Source: Phyllostachys edulis (taxonomy: Eukaryota > Streptophyta > Magnoliopsida > Poales > Poaceae). Taken from it: DNA of 64,000 nucleotides. The notes below the pieces were generated by a model. It had not been told where the DNA came from, did not search any database, and worked only from the letters and a program-made list of their open reading frames with translations. Position numbers and translations under genes: made by a program. The DNA lies in the NCBI GenBank assembly GCA_036346405.1, contig CM070550.1, positions 12,000,115 through 12,064,114 of the forward strand, read 5' to 3'. How positions within the stretch are numbered: position 1 is the stretch's first letter; every line of letters starts with the position of its first letter. Shown here in pieces: positions 11,400 to 23,838 of this stretch.

Positions 11400-14300
11400 A
11401 CGAAGAGGAGATGCTGCCCAGATCCGCAACACACCATTGAACACATCTACGGGATCATCAGATATGAATCAAAGCGAAACTCAAGGTCTGCCGAACGCGA
11501 GGTAAACTCCATAGATCCTCCTCTCGTCAATAAATTATCAAGTGGTCAAGTCACCATTTCTTTCGAGAAGAGTGATCGCCGATCCTTCGACTCGACCAGT
11601 CGATACTAATCGTGGTCGAACCCACCATCAACAATTGTCGGGTCAATCGAAGTTTTGTTGATGGTGGAAGCTCGTTAAATATTTTATTTACGAGTGCCCT
11701 CGATGACATGCAAGTACCCAGACCAAAGTAAGACCAGACGATACTCTTTCCATGGATTGTACCGATCTTCGCCAAACCAATTGGTCAAGTTTTTCTTCCT
11801 TTAACATTTGGTTCACCAAGTAATTTCGTGACGAGAAAATCTCCTTTGATGTGGTCGATTTCGACATTTAAGATATAACGCCATACTCGGACGACTAACT
11901 TTGGCAAAATTCCTAATGGCTACTCATTATGGATATCAATGTATTAAGATGCCAGTCCCAAAGGAGTAATTACAATCCATTGTGACAAGAAGATGGCGAT
12001 ACCGCGATCGCCGATCCCTTGAGATGGTAGGACAAATACCAACTCGAGAAGAAAGTCACCTTCGACTAGCAAGTCGGCTTCAAAGTCGCACCAAAGCCGA
12101 ACGACAAAGTCAAAGAGGTTCCTCTCGACGCAGGGAGCCCTCAAGATCGCTCAGACGGGATACTTCCGACCCCAAATAGGAAGACGCCTCATCACCTTCC
12201 TCCGAGCTAACGCAGATGTATTCGTGGCAAGCATCCGACATGCCCGAGTCCCTGTGGAGGTGATCGAGCACAAAGCTAGCCTTACTACCGACAAAGTACC
12301 AGAAACAAAAATTGCGGAGATTTGCCCTCGATCGACGAGATGCTATTAAATCGTAATTGATAAGCTACTTAAAGCGTGCTTTATAAGAGAGGTCAACCAT
12401 CCGTAATGGTTGGCTAACCTCGTAATGGTTAGAAAGTCAAACGGCAAATGGCGATAAAGCGAGACTTTATCGATCTTAATAAAGCTTGTCCAAAAGACGA
12501 TTTTCCTTTACCTCAGACGATCGCTTGGTTGACTCTACAAAGCAGTTGTGAAATGTTAAGTTTTTAGATGCATATTCTGGATATCACCAGATTAATATGT
12601 GTCTAGACGATGAAGAAAAGACCGCATTTATTACACCATTTGGTATATTTTGCTATGTCAAAATGCCATTTGGTCTAAAAAATGCCGGCGCTTCTTTTCA
12701 ACGCTTGATGCAGTAACTTTTTCATCTCAATTAGGCCAAATCTAGAAGCCTATGTTGATGACTTAGTTGTCAAAAGCATCAAGAAACTTAATCATATTAC
12801 CGACCTACAAGAAACATTCGACAATCTCGTAAAACATCGCTAAAACTTAATCCCGAGAAGTGTGTGTTTGAATCTCTTCAGGGAAATTGCTTGGATTCCT
12901 AGTATCTATACGAGGAATTGAAGCAAATCCCGAAAAGATAAAAGCCATTTTACAAATGCGCCCTCCAACTACACGGAAAGAAGTCCAGAAACTCACTGGG
13001 TGCATGGCGGCTCTAAGTCGTTTCATCGCACGATCGGGAGAAAAGGGACTACCTTTCTTTAAACTTCTAAGGAGACACGAAAGTTTTGAGTGGTCGAAAG
13101 AGGCAAACGCCGCCTTTGAGGATGTCAAGAGGTACCTTACGAGTGTTCCTATTTCGCCCTCCGAGGCCGTAAGAAACGCTTGGTTTACCTAGCCGCCACG
13201 CCACAGGCAACAAGAAGATCGTTGTAGAACGTGAAAATGTACAACGACGGTTTACTACGTAAGTGAAGTTTACACGACCTAAGGAGCGCTACCTCAGTCC
13301 AAAAGCTTCAGATGCCCTCCTCATGTCTTCGAGGAAATCTGCGGCATTATTTTCAGCGCACAAACTAGTTATGCTTGCCTCGAGTTTCCTTGGGAGCGAT
13401 CCTCCGTATTAGGGAAACAATGGACGATGGCAAAATGGTCACGAACTTGGGGAGTTTGACATCCATTTAAATCTCCCGAACGGCCGTTAAATCTCAGATC
13501 TTGGCGGACTTTGTCGCCGAATGGACAAATCTGAACTCGCTCAGATCCCCAAGACGATTCCCATGACCAAAGGGATTTATGTACTTTGACGGTCGCCACT
13601 TTAAGTGGCTCTGGGTCGGGTGGTTCCGGTATCTCCTACGGAGAGACCTTAAAGTATACCATACAATTAAACTTTCGTGCCACTAATAATGTGGCGTATC
13701 TGAAGGTTTGCTAGTCGGTATACGAAAGCAATGAAAGCGCTCGATTCGCCGACTACTCGTGAGAGGAGACTCTCAACTAGTCGTGAATCAAGTCAGAAGA
13801 GTACCAAGGTTTCTAACCCGACAATGTCTCGTACTTATCGAAGTACGTAAGCTAGAAAAGCATTTTTAGGTTTCGAGGCACAATTCATCCTCGAAGGATA
13901 ATTTCTCGCAGCATCACCTTGCTCGAATAGCTTCTTCCAGATCTCAAGTACCAAAAGGAGTCTTCTTGAACAACTCAAGCCTTCTCTCGTCGAAGAGCCG
14001 AGACACCTCCTATTGAGACAACTCTCTAGAATACGAGGATACATGGATGGCGCCCATCTATGATTATCTTCGTAAGGGTTTCAGACCAAGACGATCTCGA
14101 GGCGCATCGCTTATCCCTAAAAAGCCAAAATGTATACTTTGGTCGAAGGAGTTCTCTATAAACGAGGTATTTCAAGGGGTGCTCATGCGATGCATTCGCA
14201 GAGCTTAAGGATTAACACTCCTTCACGACATACATGGTGGCATTTGTGGAAATCATGCTTCCTACGTAACGCTGGTCGGCAAGGCTTTTCGACAAGGTTT

Positions 14301-15255
14301 TTACCGCCAACACCCTATATACGATGCTAAAGAGTTGGTTAAAAGTGTGTCCAAGGCCGCTTCATAGCAGTAAATACACCAACCAATTCGGGCATTACAA
14401 ACAATACCTCTATCTTGGCCTTTTGCAACATGGGGTCTTGATATCCCGGGACCGCTTCCTAAAGCTCCAGAGGTTTCGAGTTCCTTTTGTGGCTATTGAT
14501 ACGCTCACAAAATGGATTGAAGCTAACTCTCGGATCGATAACAACTAAGCAAAGAAAACGGTTTATGATGAGATGCATAATTACTCGATTTGGAGTACCA
14601 AGTCGAATAATTACAGATAATGGTAAGCAATTTTGAGCGTTAAAATTTCGTGAATTTTATGACGAGTTGGGTACCAAGTTATGTTATGCTTCGTGGCCCA
14701 TCCCCGAGTAATGGGGCAATGAACGCAAACGGCCAAATAATGAGAGGAATTAAAACTCGAGTCTTCGATCACTCATCAAACGCCGGGGCTTGGGTACAAG
14801 AATTACCTCTCAGATATGGGCGATTCAGACAACTACCAACAAGCACAGGAGAAACACCTTTCTTTTTAGTCTTGGTGCGGCTATGCTTCCTCCTAACTAA
14901 AGATACGATCAACACGAGTCTAAACATTCACTGACTCCAACCAGAACAAATTCGAGCAGATGATATTAATCTACTTGAAGAAAGGAGAAACCAGCCCTAA
15001 TTGCTCTAAGAATCTACCAACAAGCCTCGCGAAGATACTACGATCGAAGGTTCAACCTCGCAGCCTTTGTCAGAGGTGACTTGGTATTGAGGCTTTGCCA
15101 ATCCAAGTCTAATCGAACAAACTTTCTCCCAAGTGGGAAGGTCCTTACATAGTGGTCGGGTTACTCGTCTGTGGTCTCAGACGATTGGCAATGGAAGACG
15201 GCCAGTTCTCTCGAATTCTTGGAACATTGACCGCCACGCAAGTTCTATGTGTAAC
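11400..15255 (+). pseudogene. Pol remnant of gypsy element (protease, RT, RNase H, integrase)
   Basis: Domain order is that of Ty3/gypsy. Reverse transcriptase is clearest: a PFGLKNAGASFQRLMQ stretch near 12665-12715, the catalytic YVDD at 12751-12762, and the connection region PEKIKAILQMRPPTTRKEVQ at 12930-12990. RNase H follows. Integrase is seen as a His/Cys-type region near 14130-14290, a core VAIDTLTKWIEA near 14490-14530 and ITDNGKQF near 14615-14640. The frame ends near 15260. Stops and frameshifts occur throughout, so no functional product is expected. Confidence 0.8.
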
Positions 15256-15374
15256 TCACCATTCTGACAATAAAGAATCGTGTTTTTTCTATCTCTATTG
15301 TCTTACTTTTGAGTAGTGCTTTCATTATTTTTCGACTATGTTTTAAACACCCGCTTTTTACACCGGTCAAGGCG

Positions 15375-15930
15375 ATAACATCACCTAGTCGAAGCTCTCT
15401 CTCTCGCATGTGGTCCCGCCCACTAGAAGGAGTTTCCTAGTGTCGACTCGCTACTCGCTTTTATGGCCAACACAAAGAACTCGGTTTTATTTAGTCGAAA
15501 TATTTTTGAAGGCCAACTCTTTTCACCTTAGTTTATTTCTTCGCTTAATTTGAAAATACTCTAAGAAGAGCGACTTTCTCGATTTGCTTAACCATCTTGG
15601 GTGTACTCGCTTCATCTCAACTGGTCGGAGGAAGAGACACATCTAGTCGAAGCCTCTCTCTCTCGACGTGGTCCCCGCCTAATCGAAGGAGCTTCCTAGC
15701 TTTGTTCGCTTCCTACTCTTGCTACCAGATGACTTATCGAGTCCAACCGAGAAGGACGAGTAAATATTTTAAAGTCCTCTAGACGCTTGCTTAACTCTGT
15801 TGCCGTTCTCGATTTGATTAAACTAGTCTGAGATGTTAACATTACCTAGTCGAAGCTCTCTCTCTCAAGACGTGGTCCCGCCCACTAGAAGGAACTTCCT
15901 AGTGTCAACTCGCTACCACCCTTTCGACCA
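15375..15930 (+). repeat. Three-copy dispersed repeat block downstream of pol
   Basis: A motif of about 80 bases (ACCTAGTCGAAGCTCTCTC, then GTGGTCCCGCC and CTTCCTAG) occurs three times, at about 15382, 15637 and 15843, at spacings of about 255 and 206. The stretches between copies are also partly alike, so this is a decayed tandem repeat with a unit of about 230 bases. No ORF crosses it. Confidence 0.7.
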
Positions 15931-16042
15931 AAGGCATGACAATTGAGACCCAAAACTACAAGTTAAACAAACTCTCTGCTTTCGTAAACTCGTTTACAGA
16001 TTATTTACTTAGTTTGTCTAAACAAACTCAAAGAAATAGCTC

Positions 16043-16395
16043 GGGGCTAGGATAATTTGATTTCAATTCTTAGTCTTTATTTCGTTAATTATCTTTTGAG
16101 TTACTAACTACTCGACAAGATGATTTGTAGAGATAAAACTATTTACTTAGTTTTCACAAACTAAGCAAATAGTCGGGGCTAGGATATTTGATTTCAATTC
16201 TTAGTCTTTATTTCGTTAATTATCTTTTGAGTTACTAACTACTCGACAAGATGATTTGTAGAGATAAACTATTTACTTAGTTTTCACAAACTAAGCAAAT
16301 AGTCTGGGCTAGGATAAAGTCATTACATTTGACTTCATTTCTTAGTCTTTAAATTGCTAATTATCTTTTGAGTTACTAACTACTCGACAAGATGA
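16043..16395 (+). repeat. Three tandem 130-base units with internal hairpin
   Basis: Units start with GGGGCTAGGATA at 16043, 16175 and, altered, 16305. The first two are nearly identical; the third is truncated and more divergent. Each of the first two ends in a strong inverted repeat, ACTATTTACTTAGTTT-TCAC-AAACTAAGCAAATAGT in pieces, a 16-bp stem with one mismatch and a 4-base loop (about 16138-16173 and 16268-16303). Confidence 0.85.
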
Positions 16396-17589
16396 TTTGC
16401 AGGAACAAGATGGATTACATCAACAAAAGACTGCTTTTTCACAAGTTCATTACAGATTACTCAAGAGGAGAGCCCAATCAGATCTCCTCTCAAACTTTCC
16501 TACTAACCGACAGATCTCCTCCATCGACGCCTTCCTTCGCTTCAGAGCGCTTGAAGTCGGCCGAGTGGTTGCACATTAAGGTTGGGGTCATGAGCTTTAA
16601 GTTTTGCTAATGCATAACTTATCGCAGTTTCGACCGCCTCCTTTATCGATTCAAATTTTGGTTGGCCTTCAGAGTGGTCACCAGATCTTGCAAAATCCCG
16701 ACTTGATCCCCAATGGTACTTGTGTGAGCAGCTATTGTATCATCTTGAGGAGTCTTTCCTCACTATGTAGCTCACCAAGCACATTGTTCAGAGCGTGATG
16801 TTTCCTTGAAGTTTAATCTTCATTGCTTCCATCTCCGCTAAGTACAAGTCGAAGCTCATGAGCTTTTTGTTTTCACCACTTGCTCAAGAAATAAGATTGG
16901 TCAAACAAAAATAAACTCCTAGAGGAAAAAGAAAACAAAAATAATCACGGGTAAAAGAATTTCTTACCCACTAGTTGAGAATCCAACTTCTTGACCTCTT
17001 CATTATGGGAAGCAACGGTCTCAAAGATACTTTTTTCTCCCATGATACAATATCCTCTACATTCTTCTTTGCAATAAGGATTTGTTCGTTATAAATCACG
17101 GCTTTATCCGCGATTTCAGCCTCAAGTTCTCTCAATTTAACGCCCATTGCTAGAAAGGAAGTGGAAGTGAGAAAAGGGAAATAACTCAGAAGGACCGCAG
17201 TAAAGAATTACTTACTTGATATTCGAAGTTCCCAACGCCTCAAGGTTTTGATCTTTATTTTTGGACATACGAGTAAGCTCGTGAATAACTCAAGTTTTCT
17301 CTAACTTCATTCTCGAGCTTTTTTCGCCTCGCTCTTCTTTTTCTCGAAAAGAAGCAAGAGTTAGGTAAAGATCAAAGATATAAGCAGCCTTAAGTTCAAG
17401 ACTTATTGTTTAATTTTTCCCGCGACTTCATGGTTGCAGAGTTAGCTACTTTAAGCTTTTTCCTGAGGTCTAATACCTCTTCCTAAACTTTTTCGACTCT
17501 CTTTTTCATAATCGAGCAAGTCGGCTAAGGTCTTAAGGCCACCGCTTAACCCGCAAAGGATAACAAGGATATGAGCATGGGTCAATCGA

Positions 17590-17696
17590 TTGTAAGTTCT
17601 TCTACAACCATTGACCTAGTCAGAAGTTCTTCTACGACAAAGCCATCGGTCATAAGTCTTTTATGACCATTACCTAGTCGTGAGTTTTTCCATGAC
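17590..17696 (+). repeat. Hairpin array with changed stems
   Basis: Four hairpins about 29 bases apart. Their stems differ yet still pair in several units, for example TTGTA...TACAA and GGTCATA...TATGACC, around an AGTTCTT-like loop. Confidence 0.7.
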
Positions 17697-19328
17697 AAAT
17701 CCTGTAAGCACTATATAAGTAGTCAAATCCAAGGTGACTATGAATAGCAAGGACTTACCACCCTCTCGCCTGCTTGCAGAGTTCTCTTTTTCCTGTCATA
17801 GTTTCTAGAAGTTGTCGATGATATTCACCGACAACAATGATTTGCTCTATGGCTTTTCGCAAGATGAAAAGACAAAGGAGAAACAAGAGAAGATTATACC
17901 AGATATATAAGTACGATTAAGTACTTACATTCATGGTTGATCGAGCAAACATCGAGTAAACCACTCCGGATCTTCAAATTTTGTCTACCCTCGTGACTTG
18001 GTCCCACCAAACCTTCTCAAGACGCTCATTATCAAAGGTATCCTCTATTGGGAATATCGCTGGGATGGGGACTCGGCCGCGAGATCTCGAAAGCGTAAGA
18101 CCCTACGATGGAAGCAGCCCAAAGAAGTCGCCGCAGGTTGAAATACTCTTCTTCTTCTCGACTCAGAATTTCGCTTTTGGGTACCGGAGGAACGCTCGCA
18201 ACGATCTCCTTTCCCAAGACGGGGATGTAACCGCCACCATCTTGACCAGAGGCTTCGCAATGCCTCGTTTCTATCCACGACCATCTCAAGGGTCGAGCGA
18301 CCGCCTCAAGAGTCGCACTGTTGTCGAGCTTTCACGACCATCTCAAAGTGGTCGCATGCCGCCGAGTCTCCACGACCATCTCTCGTGGTCACCGCTACTA
18401 CTTCAGAGGTTGTAGCCGCTACTCATCGGGTACAACAGTACCTCATTGGTTGTCATAACCACTTCAGCGCCACGACTTCCTCTACCACCGGGCCGAGGAT
18501 GATCCTCGACCACTTCCTTGTTGTCTCTCCAAAGAAATGGAGAGGTAGCAATAGGCTTTCAACCAAGCATTCTTGGGTCAAGGAGTTAGGCTAAAACAAA
18601 GAAAAGGAAAGCAATTCAAAGTTGTGAAAAGGAAAAGGTAAATTCGTTTACACTTTAGTATATTTCACATACCTCGCACCTTGGACCTAAACAGAATTTG
18701 GGAGTCACTTTCCCAACGGAAGATTTCTTCTTTCTACGACCACTTCGGGTCAAGTTCGAGTTGAAGAATGGCTTAGCCACCACCACGCCTCGTCGTGGAT
18801 TTTGAACAGGACCATCTCTCGTCTCCTCGACTTTCTCGATGGCCGAGATCACTCGACCACTCCAAGAGCAAAGATTGTCATCACCATAGGCTCTCATCGA
18901 GCGGTATTATCCTTCACAAAAGACATAAAATCCTTCCAGCCTCCTTTTCCAAGTGCTTAACAAAACCTGTGGAGTGGCGTAAACCGCGAAAGATTTTTTG
19001 TCATAATAGAAGGGTACCTTGGCCTTGCGAGGTTTGCGCTTTAGAGGTTCAATTTACTTGACCTCCTCCACTTCAGCCTATTTTAGCCTCGGCTGGGCTA
19101 ATGCTATGTTCCGCCACAAGCTTTGCAGAGGATCCGTCAAGGACTAGAACTCGAGCTCACCCTCCTTTGTCGCCACTCCTTAAAAGTCGACGCCTCTTGG
19201 ACGAAGGAGCCGAGCCTTTGTCCTTGTCAACCCCGCACCGATGGTTATCAAGATGCCTTCTTCATCATCCCGACGATTTTCCATGCCTACTTTCGTAAAG
19301 CAAAACAGAAAGAGAAGAATTACTAATC

Positions 19329-19467
19329 GGTCGTAAGATTTTCTACGACCAAAGATCAAGTCGTAAGTTTTTCACGACCTTTCCTCGATCGTAAGATTTC
19401 CTACGGCCACCACTAAGTTGTAAGTTTTTTCTACAACATTTTCTAGTCGTAAGTTCTTTCTACGACT
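19329..19467 (+). repeat. Hairpin array, five units
   Basis: Units include GGTCGTA...TACGACC, GTCGT...ACGAC, GTTGTA...TACAAC and AGTCGTA...TACGACT. The third of these changes both arms together compared with the consensus. Confidence 0.75.
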
Positions 19468-20766
19468 ATAAAGTCTTAAAGATAAAATCAACTATCGACA
19501 CCTTTAGGCTAATCATCCTTTCCTCCGCAGATACGATCGCAAGGATTTAGGAACCGCCACACTAAGTGGCGGAGACTTTCACAAACGAAGTTTGACTCTA
19601 ACGCCAATCTCCGCCGGTGAAAGATCTGCTCAAACAGATAAAGGCATCTTTTAAACAACTTTGCAGTAAAGACCAAACCGAGAGCTAAGTCGAAAATTCA
19701 CTTACCCTCGTAGTAGTCCCCGGTTGGGTCTCATAGCCCCGAGTATCTCCACATAGGGATGCTCGCTTTTCAAAGGACTAATTCGGCGCGGTGATGAAAT
19801 CTTTCACCACATGCCATCCGGCCACCCTTCCTTCTTCAAGTCCTTGATAGCTTGAACATAAGGGCAATCCTACCGATATCTTCGTGAGTCGAATCCCATG
19901 AAGATTGCTTTTCAGCCCTTTCCCACTTAAAGAGAAGTCGTCTTCCGAGGTGACTTTCCAAAGAAACCACCTCTTCCTCCATCCCTACCACGAAGACCGT
20001 GAAACTCAATATACTCCTCGACTTCCCGTCATGGAGTTTTAGACCACAACTTCCAAAGAATCCCGCTTGCCGAGACATTCCATAGAAATATTGGAAAAGC
20101 TCAAGGTCCGCCGAATTCCTGTGCACGCCAAGACAAATATATTTAAAACGCCAAGATGGTGATAGAGTTAGGACCAAGGTTCACTAACTCCACCCCAAAA
20201 TGCTCGAGCACAACGGTGAGAAAGGGGTGAGCAGCAAACAAGGCCACACTCACAATAAGCCCGAAGACGGAATTTGCCCATTCTCCCTCGACGCCAACAT
20301 CGCCCAAATGCCTAAGCCATTTCACAAGAGTCTTCTTCGAATCTTCCCACGACAACTAGGGCTTGAATTCGCCGATCCATCTCCGACTCTTCCCAATCGA
20401 AACTTTCCGCCATCTCTCTGAAACAGAAATTTTGGGTCGAAAAAGAGGGCACAATTGGAGTGGCAATGAGAAGGCAAGAACGACTCTACAAGTGAGAAGG
20501 CAAGAGCTTGAAGAACAAGCAGAGCAATTTGGGGAAAAGTAAGATCTTAGGTTTTACCCTCCGGTGAGTATATATAATCACAGCATCTTGAGCCGGAGGC
20601 GTGATATTCCAAGGGTCGCCACCGCCTCGAACCGCTTCAACAGATAAAGCTAACCAAGGCCGCTTGAGATTCCCAAAGGTGTCCGCTCGAGAAATTCAGG
20701 TTTATGCTACATCTCAAGCTTAAATTACTTCCTTGGTTAGATCTTTTCAACCAAAGGAAATGATAA

Positions 20767-20936
20767 TCGGAAAGTTCTTCTTCCGACACTATACTACGAC
20801 CACCTTGTGATCAGAGAAATGCTTTTACCACCACTTGATAGTCGAAGCAATTTTCTTGACCAAGCACATTTCGTCAAAGTAGTATACAATCGAAGAGTTT
20901 TTCCTTCGATTATTTTCACGATCCTCTCATGATCGT
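20767..20936 (+). repeat. Divergent hairpins before the polypurine tract
   Basis: TCGGAA-AGTTCTTC-TTCCGA at 20767-20786, AATCGAA...TTCGATT at 20888-20911 and ACGATC...GATCGT at 20918-20936. They resemble the U3 hairpins in spacing and loop but have different stem sequences. Confidence 0.65.
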
Positions 20937-20979
20937 AAGACCATCTAGAACCCTTTACCAAGTAAGTTGCTTTCACTTG

Positions 20980-20993
20980 AAGTGGGGGCTAGA
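20980..20993 (+). promoter_or_regulatory. Polypurine tract of gypsy element
   Basis: GAAGTGGGGGCTAGA-type purine run directly before the TGACGAGG of the 3' LTR. The related copy has GTTGTGGGGCTAGA at the same place before 48155. Confidence 0.75.
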
Positions 20994-21722
20994 TGACGAG
21001 GATATAATAATCCTCATTTTACCTTTTATCTATAATTTTATTATAGGTAAATATGACGCCATGTGAACCCCGAGTGTACCCTTAATGTTATGAAGGAAGA
21101 ACCAAATGGATGGTCGAAGTTCTTCTACGACCACCCCCATAGTCGTAAGTTATGCTACGACTATCCCATAGTCGTAAGTCTTGCTACGATTACCTCATAG
21201 TCGAGATTCCTCTACGACTAGGTCACCACGCACCACCTTATAATCAAATGAACCGCAGCACAAGTGGGTCTTATTGATTAAGGATTCAAATACCATCATA
21301 CGCCGTTATTCTACGTAATAATGGCACGTAATACCCCATTATCTCGTATATAGTCATGAGCGACGTGGAGGAATTAATACACCGTAATTATTACCAACAT
21401 GCGCCCATTACAGAGGTAATGAGGCGCCGCTACTCGAGTAACCGCCGCTTCCTTCATGTACTATAAAAGGCAGAACTAGAGAAAGGGATGGAGGATCGAG
21501 GAGATCGAGCCATCAGAATACAAGCACTATCTGTAATAGTCTTAGTTTTTCCCCGATTGTTCAAGATACACTCAATACCATACACACACAGAGTAGGGTT
21601 GTTATTCTCCTGAGAAGGCCCAACTCAGATAAAAATTCCCGTGTCAATCTCTCGCATGATTCTATTCTAGGAGACCCCTAATCAAACAATCTTTACGTAA
21701 GTTCGGTTCTAAAACACCGACA
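20994..21722 (+). repeat. 3' LTR of gypsy element
   Basis: TGACGAGG...CACCGACA, 729 bp, nearly colinear with 8405-9149 apart from scattered substitutions and one-to-few-base gaps. It is followed by the AGATC duplication at 21723-21727. Confidence 0.9.
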
Positions 21723-21727
21723 AGATC

Positions 21728-23838
21728 ATTAATGGCAGCCTCGAAAAAATTCAACACACGCAGGAAGCTTGAAAAATCGAACCAAAAACACAAAGGAAAC
21801 AAAGAGATCGACTTGAGCACAAAGCGCCAGATTTTTCAACGAATCGGCGCTGCCACCCGCCGCCACTGGATTTTGAGGTCGCTCTGCACTCCTGGTGAAG
21901 CAGGCCGCCGCCACAGATTGGATTTTGCGGGAGGACCCTACAGGCGCACACAACAAGCACACGATTTTGGGTTTTGCTGACACCGCCGCAGTTTTTTTTC
22001 CTTGGCGCTCAAGCCGCCCCTAAGATCTCCAGATGCTCAACAGAAAGGCACACGCAGAGATTAACGCCACCGCAAGCTCAATTCTCCTGATTCATGGGCA
22101 ATCAAATAGAGAACTCCAAGAACTACTTAAAGCACATCATATCAATCCAAGGTGTGTGACTTCATACAGACAAGAGCCAACAAAAAAAACGCGCCACAAA
22201 GAAATGGCTATACCAAGACAGGCTCCCTGATTTTATGGAAATAAGCAACCACGATTCCTACGGTTCTTGCTCCAGGCTGTTCAATTTCTCCGAGGTGTGC
22301 CGCCGCCCAAGCAAGGGCCTTGCAGAGCTCCACACGCATCACATCACAAAGCAGATCGAATCGGTTCAAAGAGCAGTCAAATAAAAAATTCCAAAACAAC
22401 AAACTATAAAATAATCACTTCATGCATGCAAAGAACAACTCGATAATCAAGCCGCCAGACTAAACCAAAAGAGATCAGCGCAGAAGGGCCGCCAGATTCG
22501 GTTTTCACTTTCTACTACGAATCGGTTGGTTACAAGATCTCAAAATCAACAAAGATCGATTTTTCGGAAGGACAGAGCTACCGAGGATCCGTTTTTATGA
22601 GTCTCAGTCGCCGATTTTGGTCAAAGACCGGCCGAGCGGACAAGGTCTTAAGTCAGAGAAGAAAATAGCAATTAAGACCAAGCTGCAAGCCACCGCCGAA
22701 ATCGGCTTTTCTGAGGGGCAACCAAGCAGCCACCAGATTTTTGCAGGAGCAAACAAATCAGTACTTGAACCAACTCTTCCAAAGATTTCTCCAGCGCGAA
22801 GCAATAAACAAAACAGATTCGGACAGAGTCAAGGCAACATCAAATCAGAGATTACAGACGAAGGAACAAGAAGAACAGCAGCTAAAGTTTTTCCTCTCGG
22901 TGGACTCAAGCCGCCACAAGTCGGACTTTCTCAGGATACAGTATGCACTCCAAAAAAACGCCTAAAACCTAAAGCCTCTCGCTTTTGGTAGGCAGAGCCA
23001 ACCCAACAAATGACCATCACAGCTCCTTTTATAGGGCAACAACAAACCCTAAAGACCTTCTAGATGATTTACCCTAATGGGCTTCCGTTAGGGCCCAACA
23101 TCAACGGAACACACACGCACGCATATTAAAGACCCGTCTTCATTGTCGATTGATCTAAACGGCTTCACCATGCGCCGACCCACACCGCGCTTAGTCAAAA
23201 GGTCACCAAGATGGTATTTGGTAAAATTACCAAAATACCCCTTCTCGATCTTTTCCAAAAGTCGAGTCCACGATCGTGAAGCAATCCCATGCTTCGCCAC
23301 GTAGGTTGATCAACGGCTCCATGTCGCCAAGTCTCTCGTCCGATCCCACCGCACCATCGAGCACTTGTAACGACTCGCGCCGCTTGATCCAACCAACAGA
23401 CCGAACCGCCTGCTTCGGTCATCCTCGCCCATTCTCGCCACGCTTGAGTCACTTAACCTCACACGGTATCCATGATCGTTTAGACCTCGGCTCTCCAAGC
23501 TTAGTCCCGATCCACCTCGCCGCTGACCATCATTGACTCGCAAGCCACCAAGACAAAGAATAGACAAGCAAACACTAACTGGGAACAAGTTCTTCACAAC
23601 TTGACCCACGTTAGCCAAAATATGCAATATGCAACACATATGCATTAACAAACATGGATATGACCTATCCCAAAATCAGCCCATCACTTATATCAACATT
23701 CAAAGACAAAAGCCTGCTAGACCGCCACGACCGACAGATCCAAACTTTGTCGAAAACACGTGAAACTTCAAACCAAAAGCCACATTGCCAATTGTTTCAT
23801 CATCCTAAGATCATGAGCATATCCTCATGATATCCACA
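21728..23838 (-). repeat. Right LTR of Sirevirus-like element, second part
   Basis: It resumes at ATTAATGGCAGCC exactly where 8404 stopped (compare 580 onward in the left LTR) and ends GATATCCACA. The two parts together give about 2490 bp against 2537 for the left LTR. Confidence 0.9.

Larger units (their letters stand above)
16400..20413 (-). pseudogene. Antisense ORF of gypsy element, PF04195-like (decayed)
   Basis: A plausible ATG lies at 20411-20413 on the minus strand. Downstream, FLTVVLEHFGVELVNLGPNS (20240-20190 region) and ADLELFQYFYGMSRQAG (20110-20050) recur with clear similarity in the related copy at 47324-47713. This matches my recollection of the family called putative gypsy-type transposon (Pfam PF04195), found on the antisense strand of Tat-type elements. 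Further on, minus-strand Leu/Glu/Lys-rich segments near 17100-17160 suggest a coiled coil, and splice-like ends suggest introns. Frameshifts break every part. The function of this protein family is unknown. Confidence 0.6.
8405..21722 (+). mobile_element. Ty3/gypsy retrotransposon, Tat-type, degenerate
   Basis: A 13.3-kb element with LTRs of about 745 and 729 bp, a primer site, decayed gag and pol in plus sense, about 5.7 kb between pol and the 3' LTR, an antisense reading frame in that region and a polypurine tract at 20980-20993. Great length, a long 3' region and an antisense ORF resemble the Tat lineage (Grande, RIRE2 and relatives); that is inference from architecture. It is nested in the Sirevirus-like LTR with a perfect AGATC duplication, so it is the youngest of the three nested insertions. 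A related, 5'-truncated copy lies at 46560-48933. Confidence 0.88.
210..23838 (-). mobile_element. Sirevirus-like LTR retrotransposon, gag only, interrupted
   Basis: The element has direct terminal repeats of about 2.5 kb, each TG...CA, a primer binding site TGGTATCAGAGCC (initiator Met tRNA) next to the right LTR, and a polypurine tract next to the left LTR, so its sense strand is minus. The 5.3-kb interior holds a gag-like ORF with two zinc knuckles, then about 3 kb without an ORF. No protease, integrase or reverse transcriptase was found, so it is non-autonomous or internally deleted. Long LTRs, a coiled-coil gag and repeated polypurine tracts are traits of the Sirevirus branch of Ty1/copia; that assignment is inference. 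The right LTR is split by a gypsy element at 8405-21722. Confidence 0.8.
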
